NCBI GenBank assembly: GCA_030666885.1
Contig: DAOUWY010000130.1
Location: forward strand, 1 to 6,026
Reading direction: 5' to 3'
Length of the DNA stretch: 6,026 nucleotides
Origin: Methanosarcinales archaeon
GTDB lineage: Archaea; Halobacteriota; Methanosarcinia; Methanosarcinales; Methanocomedenaceae
Every line of letters starts with the position of its first letter. Position 1 is the first letter of the stretch. This document shows, one piece after another, positions 1 to 5,771 of this stretch. The notes under the pieces are model-generated. The model did no database searches and had not been told where the DNA came from. It was given only the letters and a program-made list of their open reading frames with translations. The position numbers and the translations under genes are program-made.

Positions 1-617
1 GCTCATCATGCATATACCCCGGACTTGCGCCGCAGCCGCTAAAAGAAGAATACCTGCTGACAGGTGAACTTGAGGTTACCAATGAGGCATATGCTGTGGC
101 TAAGATTGCAGGGATACGGATGTGCAAGCATTACAACCAGCAGTATGGGACGAACTTCATCTCGGTCATGCCAACCAACCTCTATGGACCGGGTGACAAC
201 TATGACTTTGAAACATCCCATGTCATGGCTGCGCTCATACGCAAGTTCCATGAGGCAAAGCTGAACAATGCACCGCAGGTCGTTGTGTGGGGCACTGGGG
301 CGCCCAGGCGGGAATTTCTGCATGTGGATGATATGGCGGATGCCTGCGTGTACCTTATGGAGAACTATGATGCCCCGGATATTGGGGAGTTTGTAAATAT
401 CGGGCTCGGAGAGGATATTACGATTCGGGAGCTGGCTGAATTAATCGGGGAGATCGTGGGATACAGTGGGGAAATCGTGTACGATACCACAAAGCCAGAT
501 GGGACGCCGCAGAAATTGCTGGATGTCAGCAGGTTGCGGGAGCTTGGGTGGAATGCGAGGATCTCATTGAGAGATGGAGTCAGGCAGGCATATGAGTGGT
601 ATGCAAGTAAAAATTAA
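1..617 (+). CDS. fcl: GDP-L-fucose synthase (GDP-4-keto-6-deoxy-D-mannose epimerase/reductase), N-terminus cut by window edge
   Basis: This enzyme makes GDP-L-fucose from GDP-4-keto-6-deoxy-D-mannose by 3,5-epimerisation and NADPH-dependent reduction in the cytoplasm. The reading frame is already open at base 3 and runs 204 codons to TAA at 615-617. A GTG at 96 is internal, not the start. Visible residues start with SSCIYP (catalytic Ser and the Cys two positions later), then the extended-SDR pair YAVAK (Tyr30, Lys34 of the fragment), MPTNLYGP, SHV (the His proposed as general acid, residue 73), REFLHVDD and KPDGTPQKLLDV. From memory, these align with E. coli WcaG Ser107, Cys109, Tyr136, Lys140 and His179 at identical spacing. 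About 105 residues are missing, including the Rossmann GxxGxxG. Family length is about 310-320. A gmd gene often sits upstream but would lie outside the window. The gene is much richer in G+C than its downstream neighbours. Confidence 0.95.
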   Translation, partial: SSCIYPGLAPQPLKEEYLLTGELEVTNEAYAVAKIAGIRMCKHYNQQYGTNFISVMPTNLYGPGDNYDFETSHVMAALIRKFHEAKLNNAPQVVVWGTGAPRREFLHVDDMADACVYLMENYDAPDIGEFVNIGLGEDITIRELAELIGEIVGYSGEIVYDTTKPDGTPQKLLDVSRLRELGWNARISLRDGVRQAYEWYASKN

Positions 618-645
618 ACTAATTAAAAATTCTCCTATAGTCATT

Positions 646-662
646 AGAAACCTATATAATAG
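646..662 (+). promoter_or_regulatory. Putative archaeal core promoter (BRE + TATA) for the acylphosphatase gene
   Basis: A purine-rich AGAAA (646-650, BRE-like) is followed directly by CCTATATAATAG (651-662). The TATA centre lies about 29 bases before the ATG at 685. With the usual archaeal TATA-to-start distance, transcription would begin within a few bases of the ATG, so the mRNA would be leaderless or nearly so. No Shine-Dalgarno sequence precedes the ATG, which agrees. The 67-base gap after fcl contains no clear terminator hairpin. Confidence 0.5.
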
Positions 663-684
663 TTCAAATATAGAATGGTTTTAG

Positions 685-1293
685 ATGAAAAAAGTTATTC
701 TCTATATTTCAGGTAATATCCAGCGTGTTGGTTACAGGGCAAAAGTCATATCTGTCGCAAGAACTTTAGGTGTTAAGGGATTAATTCAAAACCTTCCTGA
801 TGGCAGGGTAAAGATCATAGTACAGGGGGAGCAATCAGATCTGGATAAGCTAATCAAGGATATAAATATCTCAAATAGTCTTATTAATGTAATTAATATC
901 GAGCAGGAATATTCCACTCCTTCAGAGGAATATGAAGGTTTTAATAAGGTTGTCGGTGAAGGAGAAACTGATGAAAGACTGGATAATGCTGTGGATTTAT
1001 TTAAAGAGCTTATTACTATTACCAAAGATGGTTTTAATAACCTTGGTGATAAAATCGACCGAATAGGTGATAAAGTAGATCAAGTAGGTAACAAAGTAGA
1101 TCAGGTAAGTGACAAAGTAGATCAGAGCAGAATAGAAATAACTTCTGAGATCCATTCCCTGAGGGATGACTTTAATACTTACTTTGATACGAAAATTTTA
1201 AAAATAGAATCTGAATTAACCGAAATAAAAGACAGGGTCATGGTTTTGGAATCCTCTTCTTCTTACAATTTTACCGATAAACAAAAGACCTGA
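685..1293 (+). CDS. Acylphosphatase domain protein with C-terminal coiled-coil tail
   Basis: Residues 1 to about 75 form an acylphosphatase domain, a small alpha/beta sandwich that hydrolyses carboxyl-phosphate bonds. The first signature is a variant, GNIQRVGYR, with catalytic Arg18. The second is GLIQNLPDGRV ending at Gly48, with catalytic Asn36. Both catalytic residues are kept, although the usual QGV is QRV and the aromatic after Gly32 is Leu. An acidic linker (about 76-100) leads to a helical tail of about 100 residues. Residues 121-148 are four near-perfect heptads (pattern DKVDQVG) with I/V at a and d positions, and 150-190 continues as likely coiled coil. Stand-alone acylphosphatases are about 90-100 residues, so half of this 202-residue protein is extra. 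I recall tailed acylphosphatases in methanogens but cannot verify it. The tail suggests oligomerisation or tethering. The substrate is unknown and no signal peptide is seen. The gene is strongly A/T-rich. Confidence 0.85.
   Translation: MKKVILYISGNIQRVGYRAKVISVARTLGVKGLIQNLPDGRVKIIVQGEQSDLDKLIKDINISNSLINVINIEQEYSTPSEEYEGFNKVVGEGETDERLDNAVDLFKELITITKDGFNNLGDKIDRIGDKVDQVGNKVDQVSDKVDQSRIEITSEIHSLRDDFNTYFDTKILKIESELTEIKDRVMVLESSSSYNFTDKQKT
1045..1128 (+). repeat. Four tandem 21-base units encoding coiled-coil heptads
   Basis: The units are 1045-1065, 1066-1086, 1087-1107 and 1108-1128, each close to GGTGATAAAGTAGATCAGGTA. Each unit encodes exactly one heptad, so gain or loss of a unit keeps the reading frame and the coiled-coil register. 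The similarity includes silent positions, which points to recent tandem duplication rather than selection on protein alone. Confidence 0.85.
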
Positions 1294-1386
1294 ATATATT
1301 TGATATCTGTCAATTATCTATTTTGTTATCATGATTCATCACTTAACCGATCACGTATGAAATGGTCTCTATTTAACAGAGATTTA

Positions 1387-1403
1387 ATATATATATATAT
1401 ATA
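1387..1403 (+). promoter_or_regulatory. (AT)8 tract acting as putative TATA element of the glycosyltransferase gene
   Basis: A run of alternating A and T covers 1387-1403, with AGAGAT just upstream (1378-1383) as a possible BRE. Its centre is 29 bases before the ATG at 1424, the spacing expected for a leaderless archaeal transcript. No Shine-Dalgarno sequence is present before the ATG. A small inverted repeat, TCTCT/AGAGA (1366-1370 and 1378-1382, 7-base loop), abuts it and might be an operator or chance. The rest of the 130-base gap (1294-1365) shows nothing else I can support. Confidence 0.5.
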
Positions 1404-1423
1404 AATTCCAGCAACGAATTAAA

Positions 1424-2293
1424 ATGTTCTCAAAACCCTTAATATCCGTAATTGTAGCTGTGTATAACGGTGCCAAAACCTTACAGCGTTGTATCGATAG
1501 TGTATCTGATCAGACTTATCCCAATAAAGAGCTTATCATCATTGATGGAGGTTCTACAGATGGTACGGTAGAAATTATAAGATCCAATCAAGATAAAATC
1601 ACTTACTGGCAATCAGAGCCGGATAACGGAATCTATCATGCATGGAATAAGGCACTGGGTCATGCCAGTGGAGATTGGATATGCTTCTTGGGATCTGACG
1701 ACTATCTTTGGAATAAAAGTGTATTGGAAGAGATGGTGCCATACATGATCAAGGCGGAATCACAGGATATACGTATGGTGTATGGACAGGTTGCAAGAGT
1801 AACAGAAGATGATGAGATAGGTTGTGTTGATGGTTTTTCATGGGAGTACACATGGAGAAGCATCATCATAGATGGAATCTGCACATTTACGCATCAAGGG
1901 ATGTTTCACCATCGCAGCCTCTTTGAACTCTTCGGAAGGTTTGATGAATCTTTCAAAATCGCAGGAGATTATGAATTACTAATTAGGGCGTTTAAGGAGG
2001 GCGGAGATGCTTATTTTATAGATGAATTGATTGTTGCAGGAATGCAAACCGGAGGAATTACTACCAATTGCATAAGGTTGGTTAAAGAAACTGCCAAAGC
2101 ACGCAAAAACAATCGATTGAGGGTGATCACGATACCCTGGATCATATCTTTGACCTGGGCTATTTGCTATCCGTTTTTAAATTTTATTATTGGAGGGAGG
2201 AATGTTAGATATTTAGTTAATTTTGGAAAACGCCTGGTCATGTATCTTTCTTACAGGAAGAAAGTTATCTTTGAACACAAGAATGATCAATGA
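1424..2293 (+). CDS. Glycosyltransferase family 2 (WcaA-like), with C-terminal hydrophobic segment
   Basis: The protein is a GT-A fold glycosyltransferase that would move a sugar from a nucleotide donor to a glycan or lipid acceptor at the inner face of the membrane. It starts with the family signature: SVIVAVYNG (8-16), DGGSTDGT (41-48), EPDNGIYHAWNKALGHASGD (65-84) and then the metal-binding SDD (91-93, the DxD equivalent). HQGMF (157-161) and GDYELLIR (181-188, likely catalytic-base region) follow in the usual order. Residues 236-258 are strongly hydrophobic and are followed by a basic stretch, suggesting one membrane segment or re-entrant helix anchoring the C-terminus. The length of 289 residues is normal for the group. 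Donor and acceptor cannot be told from sequence. With fcl and aglB nearby, a role in assembling the N-glycan or another surface glycan is an inference. The ATG is chosen for TATA spacing and full domain coverage. Confidence 0.9.
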   Translation: MFSKPLISVIVAVYNGAKTLQRCIDSVSDQTYPNKELIIIDGGSTDGTVEIIRSNQDKITYWQSEPDNGIYHAWNKALGHASGDWICFLGSDDYLWNKSVLEEMVPYMIKAESQDIRMVYGQVARVTEDDEIGCVDGFSWEYTWRSIIIDGICTFTHQGMFHHRSLFELFGRFDESFKIAGDYELLIRAFKEGGDAYFIDELIVAGMQTGGITTNCIRLVKETAKARKNNRLRVITIPWIISLTWAICYPFLNFIIGGRNVRYLVNFGKRLVMYLSYRKKVIFEHKNDQ

Positions 2294-2299
2294 ACCGAT

Positions 2300-2455
2300 T
2301 AAACTCATATCTTCTGTTTGAGCTACTGCATGATTATTTCCATAAATCACAGATGACGATGTTAATATAACCTTCCCTACATTATTTTCAATTATTACTT
2401 TCAATTATTACTTTCAGAAACGTAGGGTGTCAATAATGTTTATTTCGATGTAATA
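2300..2455 (-). pseudogene. Remnant of a GalE-like NAD-dependent sugar-nucleotide epimerase
   Basis: Read on the minus strand, 2455-2417 gives YYIEINIIDTLRF, and 2404-2300 gives LKVIIENNVGKVILTSSS followed by VIYGNNHAVAQTEDMSL. Together they match the middle of extended-SDR epimerases such as UDP-glucose 4-epimerase: the YYxxNxxxTL segment, the NV-x-x-x-I strand, the catalytic SSS and the xYG after it. Between the two pieces lie three stop codons (TGA, TAA, TAA at 2416-2405), produced by a 13-base duplication plus an apparent one-base loss. Nothing like the N-terminal Rossmann motif or the YxxxK motif remains beside it. Homology stops near the end of the glycosyltransferase gene. It is therefore a dead internal fragment, about 50 codons, of a gene that once lay here in the opposite orientation. 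The exact epimerase subfamily is uncertain. Confidence 0.6.
2386..2416. repeat. 13-base tandem repeat, about 2.4 copies, inside a larger inverted repeat
   Basis: TTTCAATTATTAC occurs at 2386-2398 and 2399-2411, followed by TTTCA (2412-2416). It is flanked by CCCTAC (2375-2380) and GTAGGG (2422-2427), which are complementary. TTTC (2386-2389) and GAAA (2417-2420) could extend the stem. The repeat breaks the reading frame of the epimerase remnant on the minus strand. The duplication itself is certain, but any role for the hairpin is not. Confidence 0.75.
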
Positions 2456-2538
2456 TCTCCTAAATCATTTTATATATTCCAAAAATCAATAGGATCCATT
2501 CAAAACATTTATTTACATTTCTATTATAATAAGAAGCT

Positions 2539-2553
2539 ATTATAGTTATATTT
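2539..2553 (+). promoter_or_regulatory. Putative TATA region of aglB
   Basis: ATTATAGTTATATTT covers 2539-2553, centred about 28 bases before TTG 2574 and 34 before TTG 2580. An octamer, CTATTATA, appears twice (2521-2528 and 2537-2544), so there are two overlapping A/T elements and the true TATA box cannot be fixed by eye. Use of the upstream one would leave a short leader containing the GAGG at 2568-2571. Confidence 0.35.
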
Positions 2554-2566
2554 CTTAATTACAATA

Positions 2567-2571
2567 TGAGG
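2567..2571 (+). promoter_or_regulatory. Ribosome binding site that points to TTG 2580 as the aglB start
   Basis: TGAGG (2567-2571) contains GAGG, complementary to the CCUC of the archaeal 16S 3' end. It stands 8 bases before TTG 2580, a normal gap, but only 2 bases before TTG 2574 and 29 before ATG 2601. An in-frame stop (TAA 2556-2558) bounds the frame upstream. Confidence 0.5.
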
Positions 2572-2579
2572 AATTGCAA

Positions 2580-5168
2580 TTGACCGAAAACACCGATGAT
2601 ATGTCCGATTCAAAATCAACTGATAATATTTTAAATCTGTTTAAAAACAGTTTTTCAATTTATACTGCATTTGTTTTATTTATATTCGCACTTAGCCTGT
2701 ATATTCGTACAGGACTCCCGTATGACGCGGTATTCAGGGGCGGTATAGTAGGATTTGCCTCTGACGATGCCGTATTCCATATGCGCCTTGTAGAAAATCT
2801 CATTGAAAATTTTCCGCATAAAATCTGGTTTGAAGCATTTACATTATATCCTAATGGTCAGGTCTTCCACTTCGGCCCACTATGGACATACATGATTGCC
2901 ATTACATCATTAATATTAGGTGCTGGGTCACCCAGTCTTGAACTGACTAGAACAATAGGTGCATATTTCCCAGGGATATTCGGGGCATTAATGGTATTTC
3001 CGGTATATTTCATAGGCAAGTGGGTCTTTGACAGACGTGTCGGCCTGTTATCTGCTTTTATTGTTGCAGTTATGCCTGGCCAGTTCCTGAACCGTTCTGT
3101 TATGGGATTTACTGACCACCATGTGGGCGAGGTGTTCTTCAGTACTTTGTTCCTCATGTTCTTTATCATGGCAATAAGATCAGTAAAAGGAAAGGATATT
3201 TCACTGGCCGACGTCCTGAATAAAAACTGGAATAAACTAAAGCTTCCAGGAGTCATTTCATTCGTTGCCGGAATTGCTTTTGGATTATATATGCTCCAGT
3301 GGTCCAGCGGGGTATTCTTTGGAGGTATTGTTGCAATATTCATTATATTGCAGTATATTATTGACCACATGCATGGCAGGTCTGTTGAAGGGCTGTGCTT
3401 TGTAAGTGTAATAACATTCTTAGCTGCATTTCCTATTGTTTTATTCTTTGTCGATCCTGAAAATTCATTTACCTCTTCCCGGTATTCATATCTCCATATT
3501 TTAATCACAGCTGGTAGCGCAATTTTTTTCTTACTATTAGGTATATTATCTATAAAAATGCGCGAAAAAATGATGCCAGTAATCTATTATCCCGTTTCCA
3601 TTGCTTCCATATATGCTATTGGTTTGATAATTGCCAAACTCTTCGTCCCTCAGGTATTCTCAAGCTTCACCACTTTTTTCACCATTTTCCAGTCCCGAGA
3701 GGGCGGTTATCTTACTATTGCCGAAGCATCTCCACCCACCCACCAGATGATATTCGGCTATGCCAGCTACCCCAACAACTTCGGCGGCAGCTATCCCGGC
3801 ATATTTGAGTTCGTATCAACCTATTACCTCGCCCTGCTCGCCATGGTAGCTATAGGAGCCCTACTCATATTCCGCAAATGGGAACCAGAGAAAGCCATGT
3901 TCCTTATATGGTGCATCACCATGTTTGCCCTCACAACAGCCCAGAACCGCTGGTTCTATTACTACTCAGTCAACGTGGCCATACTATCAGCCTTCATCGG
4001 CATAGGAATTCTCGACATTACAGGCTTGAAGGACCTATCCCAAAAATTCAGGAACCAGGTCTCATCCCCCAACTCCCTCCAGGAATTCCTTACCTCAGAC
4101 CTGACCCGCCACCTACTCTCCGCCCTCGTTGTCGTTATAGTGATCATGGTAGTATTCCTGCCCAACTTCACTATCGCATCACGCTCTACAGCTGGCGGTA
4201 CCACCAGTTCCGACTATTACCAGTGGCACGAATCCCTCACCTGGATGCGCTACAACACTCCCGACCCGGGCCTGGACTTCGATGCAATATACGACCGCCC
4301 ATCGGCAGGTGAAAAGTTCCAGTACCCTGAGTCCGCCTACGGCGTTATGTCCTGGTGGGACTACGGCCATGTCATCACATACTTCGGCCAACGCATACCC
4401 AATGCCAACCCCTTCCAGGCAGGTATCGGCGGCGGGACCAATCATGCTCCCGGTGCATCCACCTTCTTCACAGCCCAGTCAGAAGACGCCGCCGATGAGG
4501 TGCTGTGGAATCTGGGTATTAATGATAAACCCGGTTCCCGGTACATTGTCAGTAATGCCTACATGGCCTATGCTATTCTGGATGTAATGGGCGTCTGGGA
4601 CGGGCACGAACGGAACGAATACCAAACGTGGGCTGTAATATCCGGACAGGAACAACTAATTTTCAAGCAGTACTGGTACACCAGCATGGAAGGACGGCTG
4701 CACATTTTTGACGGGGACGAGCTAAAGCATTACAGGCTGGTACATGAATCCCAGGCCAACCCCTATGCCCGCGGGGGCAACGGGGAGCAGAGATGCAAGG
4801 CATTATACAATATGTTATATGGCGGCAATCTCCAGATAGAGAACACTGGTTTTGTGAAGATCTTCGAATTTGTGGACGGTGCTACTATTACCGGAACAGC
4901 ACCTGACGGCACTGTGGTTAAGATATCCGGCAATATCATGACCAATCAGGCCCGGTTGTTCACCTATACCCAGACCACCATTGCAAAGAATGGTACATAT
5001 AGCTTTGAGGTGCCATATTCCACAATGGGACCCATACCGGATGAGACACAATTTGATACCAGGCCCACCGGGCCATATACCATCACTGCGGGGGATGTAT
5101 CAAAGACCGTGGATGTTGCAGAACAGGATATATTGGACGGCGGGATAGTTACTGTGGATATGGTGTGA
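2580..5168 (+). CDS. aglB: Archaeal oligosaccharyltransferase AglB (STT3 family, GT66)
   Basis: AglB transfers a lipid-linked glycan to Asn in N-x-S/T sequons on the outer face of the membrane. The protein has about 862 residues, numbered here from TTG 2580. Residues 26-530 form a multi-span membrane domain. Its first loop has the acidic SDDAVFH motif (Asp62/Asp63), TDHH (178-181) supplies the second metal-binding motif, TIAE (379-382) is the EL5 [S/T]IxE motif and QNRW (455-458) carries the conserved Arg. The last span is 512-530. The extracellular domain holds the family hallmark WWDYG (592-596), and MAYAI (662-666) sits where the DK- or MI-type motif that helps read the sequon is expected, though it fits neither pattern exactly. 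The end (about 755-862) is a beta-rich Methanosarcinales-like domain. Alternative starts are TTG 2574 and ATG 2601. Codon style changes near 3700 and 4500. Bases 4731-4885 recur at 5872-6026. Confidence 0.95.
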   Translation: MTENTDDMSDSKSTDNILNLFKNSFSIYTAFVLFIFALSLYIRTGLPYDAVFRGGIVGFASDDAVFHMRLVENLIENFPHKIWFEAFTLYPNGQVFHFGPLWTYMIAITSLILGAGSPSLELTRTIGAYFPGIFGALMVFPVYFIGKWVFDRRVGLLSAFIVAVMPGQFLNRSVMGFTDHHVGEVFFSTLFLMFFIMAIRSVKGKDISLADVLNKNWNKLKLPGVISFVAGIAFGLYMLQWSSGVFFGGIVAIFIILQYIIDHMHGRSVEGLCFVSVITFLAAFPIVLFFVDPENSFTSSRYSYLHILITAGSAIFFLLLGILSIKMREKMMPVIYYPVSIASIYAIGLIIAKLFVPQVFSSFTTFFTIFQSREGGYLTIAEASPPTHQMIFGYASYPNNFGGSYPGIFEFVSTYYLALLAMVAIGALLIFRKWEPEKAMFLIWCITMFALTTAQNRWFYYYSVNVAILSAFIGIGILDITGLKDLSQKFRNQVSSPNSLQEFLTSDLTRHLLSALVVVIVIMVVFLPNFTIASRSTAGGTTSSDYYQWHESLTWMRYNTPDPGLDFDAIYDRPSAGEKFQYPESAYGVMSWWDYGHVITYFGQRIPNANPFQAGIGGGTNHAPGASTFFTAQSEDAADEVLWNLGINDKPGSRYIVSNAYMAYAILDVMGVWDGHERNEYQTWAVISGQEQLIFKQYWYTSMEGRLHIFDGDELKHYRLVHESQANPYARGGNGEQRCKALYNMLYGGNLQIENTGFVKIFEFVDGATITGTAPDGTVVKISGNIMTNQARLFTYTQTTIAKNGTYSFEVPYSTMGPIPDETQFDTRPTGPYTITAGDVSKTVDVAEQDILDGGIVTVDMV
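4731..4885 (+). repeat. Copy 1 of the aglB C-terminal duplication
   Basis: This stretch matches 5872-6026 at 146 of 155 positions without gaps. All nine differences fall in 4731-4783. The next 102 bases (4784-4885) are identical and the match is cut only by the window end. It encodes AglB residues 718-768. Confidence 0.97.
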
Positions 5169-5192
5169 CTGTTACAAAAACCGGCTATGGTT

Positions 5193-5221
5193 AGGTAGAT
5201 TCTGGATTTTCAGGTCTACCT
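5193..5221 (+). terminator. Hairpin after aglB, possible terminator or RNA end
   Basis: AGGTAGA (5193-5199) pairs with TCTACCT (5215-5221). CTG (5202-5204) and CAG (5211-5213) can add three pairs around a GATTTT loop. It begins 24 bases after the aglB stop. A pyrimidine-rich CTCTCT follows rather than a clean T run, so termination is a guess. Confidence 0.35.
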
Positions 5222-5239
5222 CTCTGATCATGTACAACA

Positions 5240-5248
5240 TTTAAATAT
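5240..5248 (+). promoter_or_regulatory. Putative TATA box of the BrnT-like gene pair
   Basis: TTTAAATAT (5240-5248) is centred 29 bases before ATG 5273, again the leaderless spacing. A GAGG (5259-5262) ending 10 bases before the ATG could act as a ribosome binding site if transcription starts earlier. Confidence 0.45.
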
Positions 5249-5272
5249 CTGGAACGTTGAGGCACTTGAATC

Positions 5273-5542
5273 ATGGTTAATTGGAAGAACCTGGACCTAG
5301 AATTTGACAAGCATGCTTTCAAACATGGGATTAAAGATTATGAAATTGAACACGTTTTCAAAGGAAAAATTTATAAAAGAAAGATATATTTCAACAAAGA
5401 GTTACGCTATCAGGTTATTGGTGAGGCGTTCGGTAGACTTATAATGGTTATCGCAGTACCATTAGAAAATAACAGACTTAAGGTATTTAGTGCAAGGATG
5501 GCTCCCGAATACAAAGAGATATATGATAACAAAGCGAAATAA
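5273..5542 (+). CDS. BrnT-like toxin (predicted ribonuclease of a type II toxin-antitoxin system)
   Basis: BrnT proteins are small RelE-fold ribonucleases that block growth when their BrnA antitoxin is absent. This 89-residue protein has the usual size and several family features: FDKHAFKHGI (11-20, the KHGI core), a basic middle, RYQVIGEAFGR (45-55, the RYxxIG...GR strand turn) and KVFSARMAPEYKEIY (70-84, the SAR followed by a Glu and Tyr near the C-terminus). It lacks a signal peptide and membrane segments. A short acidic gene starts five bases after the stop, matching the toxin-first order of brnTA operons. Its direct neighbours are glycosylation genes, so it is probably an independent accessory module. 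The assignment rests on motif recall. A DUF4258-like or other RelE-superfamily protein is the alternative. Confidence 0.7.
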   Translation: MVNWKNLDLEFDKHAFKHGIKDYEIEHVFKGKIYKRKIYFNKELRYQVIGEAFGRLIMVIAVPLENNRLKVFSARMAPEYKEIYDNKAK

Positions 5543-5547
5543 TCATT

Positions 5548-5715
5548 ATGGAACCTAAGAAATACGAAGCAAAAGATGAAGATGATCTCCTTAAGCTTAT
5601 TGATGAGGACACTGATAAATTCAAGGGATGGGAAGGGCCCATAGAGGCAAATTTGAGATCAGTCCGTTATTTCCCAAAGAAAATTAAAAAAATAATTCGA
5701 TCCGTAAATAAATAA
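5548..5715 (+). CDS. Small acidic protein, candidate antitoxin partner of the BrnT-like toxin
   Basis: An ATG five bases after the toxin stop opens a 55-codon frame ending in TAA at 5713-5715. I do not recognise the family. The first 30 residues are strongly acidic (11 Asp/Glu against 6 Lys), containing DEDDLLKLIDEDTDKFKGWE. The last 25 are basic (8 Lys/Arg against 1 Glu), with the core FPKKIKKIIRSVNK. Small size, split charge, tight spacing without its own promoter or Shine-Dalgarno and position directly after a toxin gene all fit an antitoxin, expected to be co-transcribed and perhaps translationally coupled. It does not show an obvious ribbon-helix-helix like classic BrnA, so it may be an unrelated or shortened partner. 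It could also be a chance frame, but the lysine/glutamate-rich composition without odd residues argues for coding. Confidence 0.6.
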   Translation: MEPKKYEAKDEDDLLKLIDEDTDKFKGWEGPIEANLRSVRYFPKKIKKIIRSVNK

Positions 5716-5742
5716 CTTATGGTTTGCCTATAAATAACTTAT
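5708..5742. repeat. 13-base direct repeat overlapping the end of the small gene
   Basis: ATAAATAACTTAT occurs at 5708-5720 and 5730-5742, 22 bases apart. The first copy contains the TAA stop of the small gene. No function is evident. It could be a duplication scar or a binding site repeated on about two helix turns. Confidence 0.6.
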
Positions 5743-5771
5743 CTAAATTTATTCATACTATCTGATAATAA

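Noticed and set aside
39..323. 94-codon minus-strand frame opposite fcl
   Set aside because: No recognisable motif; complement of a conserved enzyme gene.
96..617. GTG 96 as the start of a 173-residue gene
   Set aside because: The frame is open to the left edge and the upstream codons encode SSCIYP and YAVAK, which belong to the active site of fucose synthase.
2213..2404. Minus-strand 63-codon frame taken as an intact small gene
   Set aside because: Its first part matches the middle of an epimerase, and its last part is just the complement of the glycosyltransferase gene end; it has no proper start, so it is annotated as a pseudogene piece instead.
2521..2545. Operator from CTATTATA repeats before aglB
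   Set aside because: Sequence is very A/T-rich and the octamers overlap possible TATA boxes; chance is a sufficient explanation.
2858..3508. 216-codon open frame on the minus strand within aglB
   Set aside because: It lies opposite a well-recognised membrane domain, has no familiar motif and reads like the complement of hydrophobic codons; a shadow frame.
3878..4312. 144-codon plus-strand frame overlapping aglB
   Set aside because: It is out of frame with the WWDYG-containing AglB, is rich in Pro, His and Arg as expected from a shifted C-rich region, and matches nothing I know.
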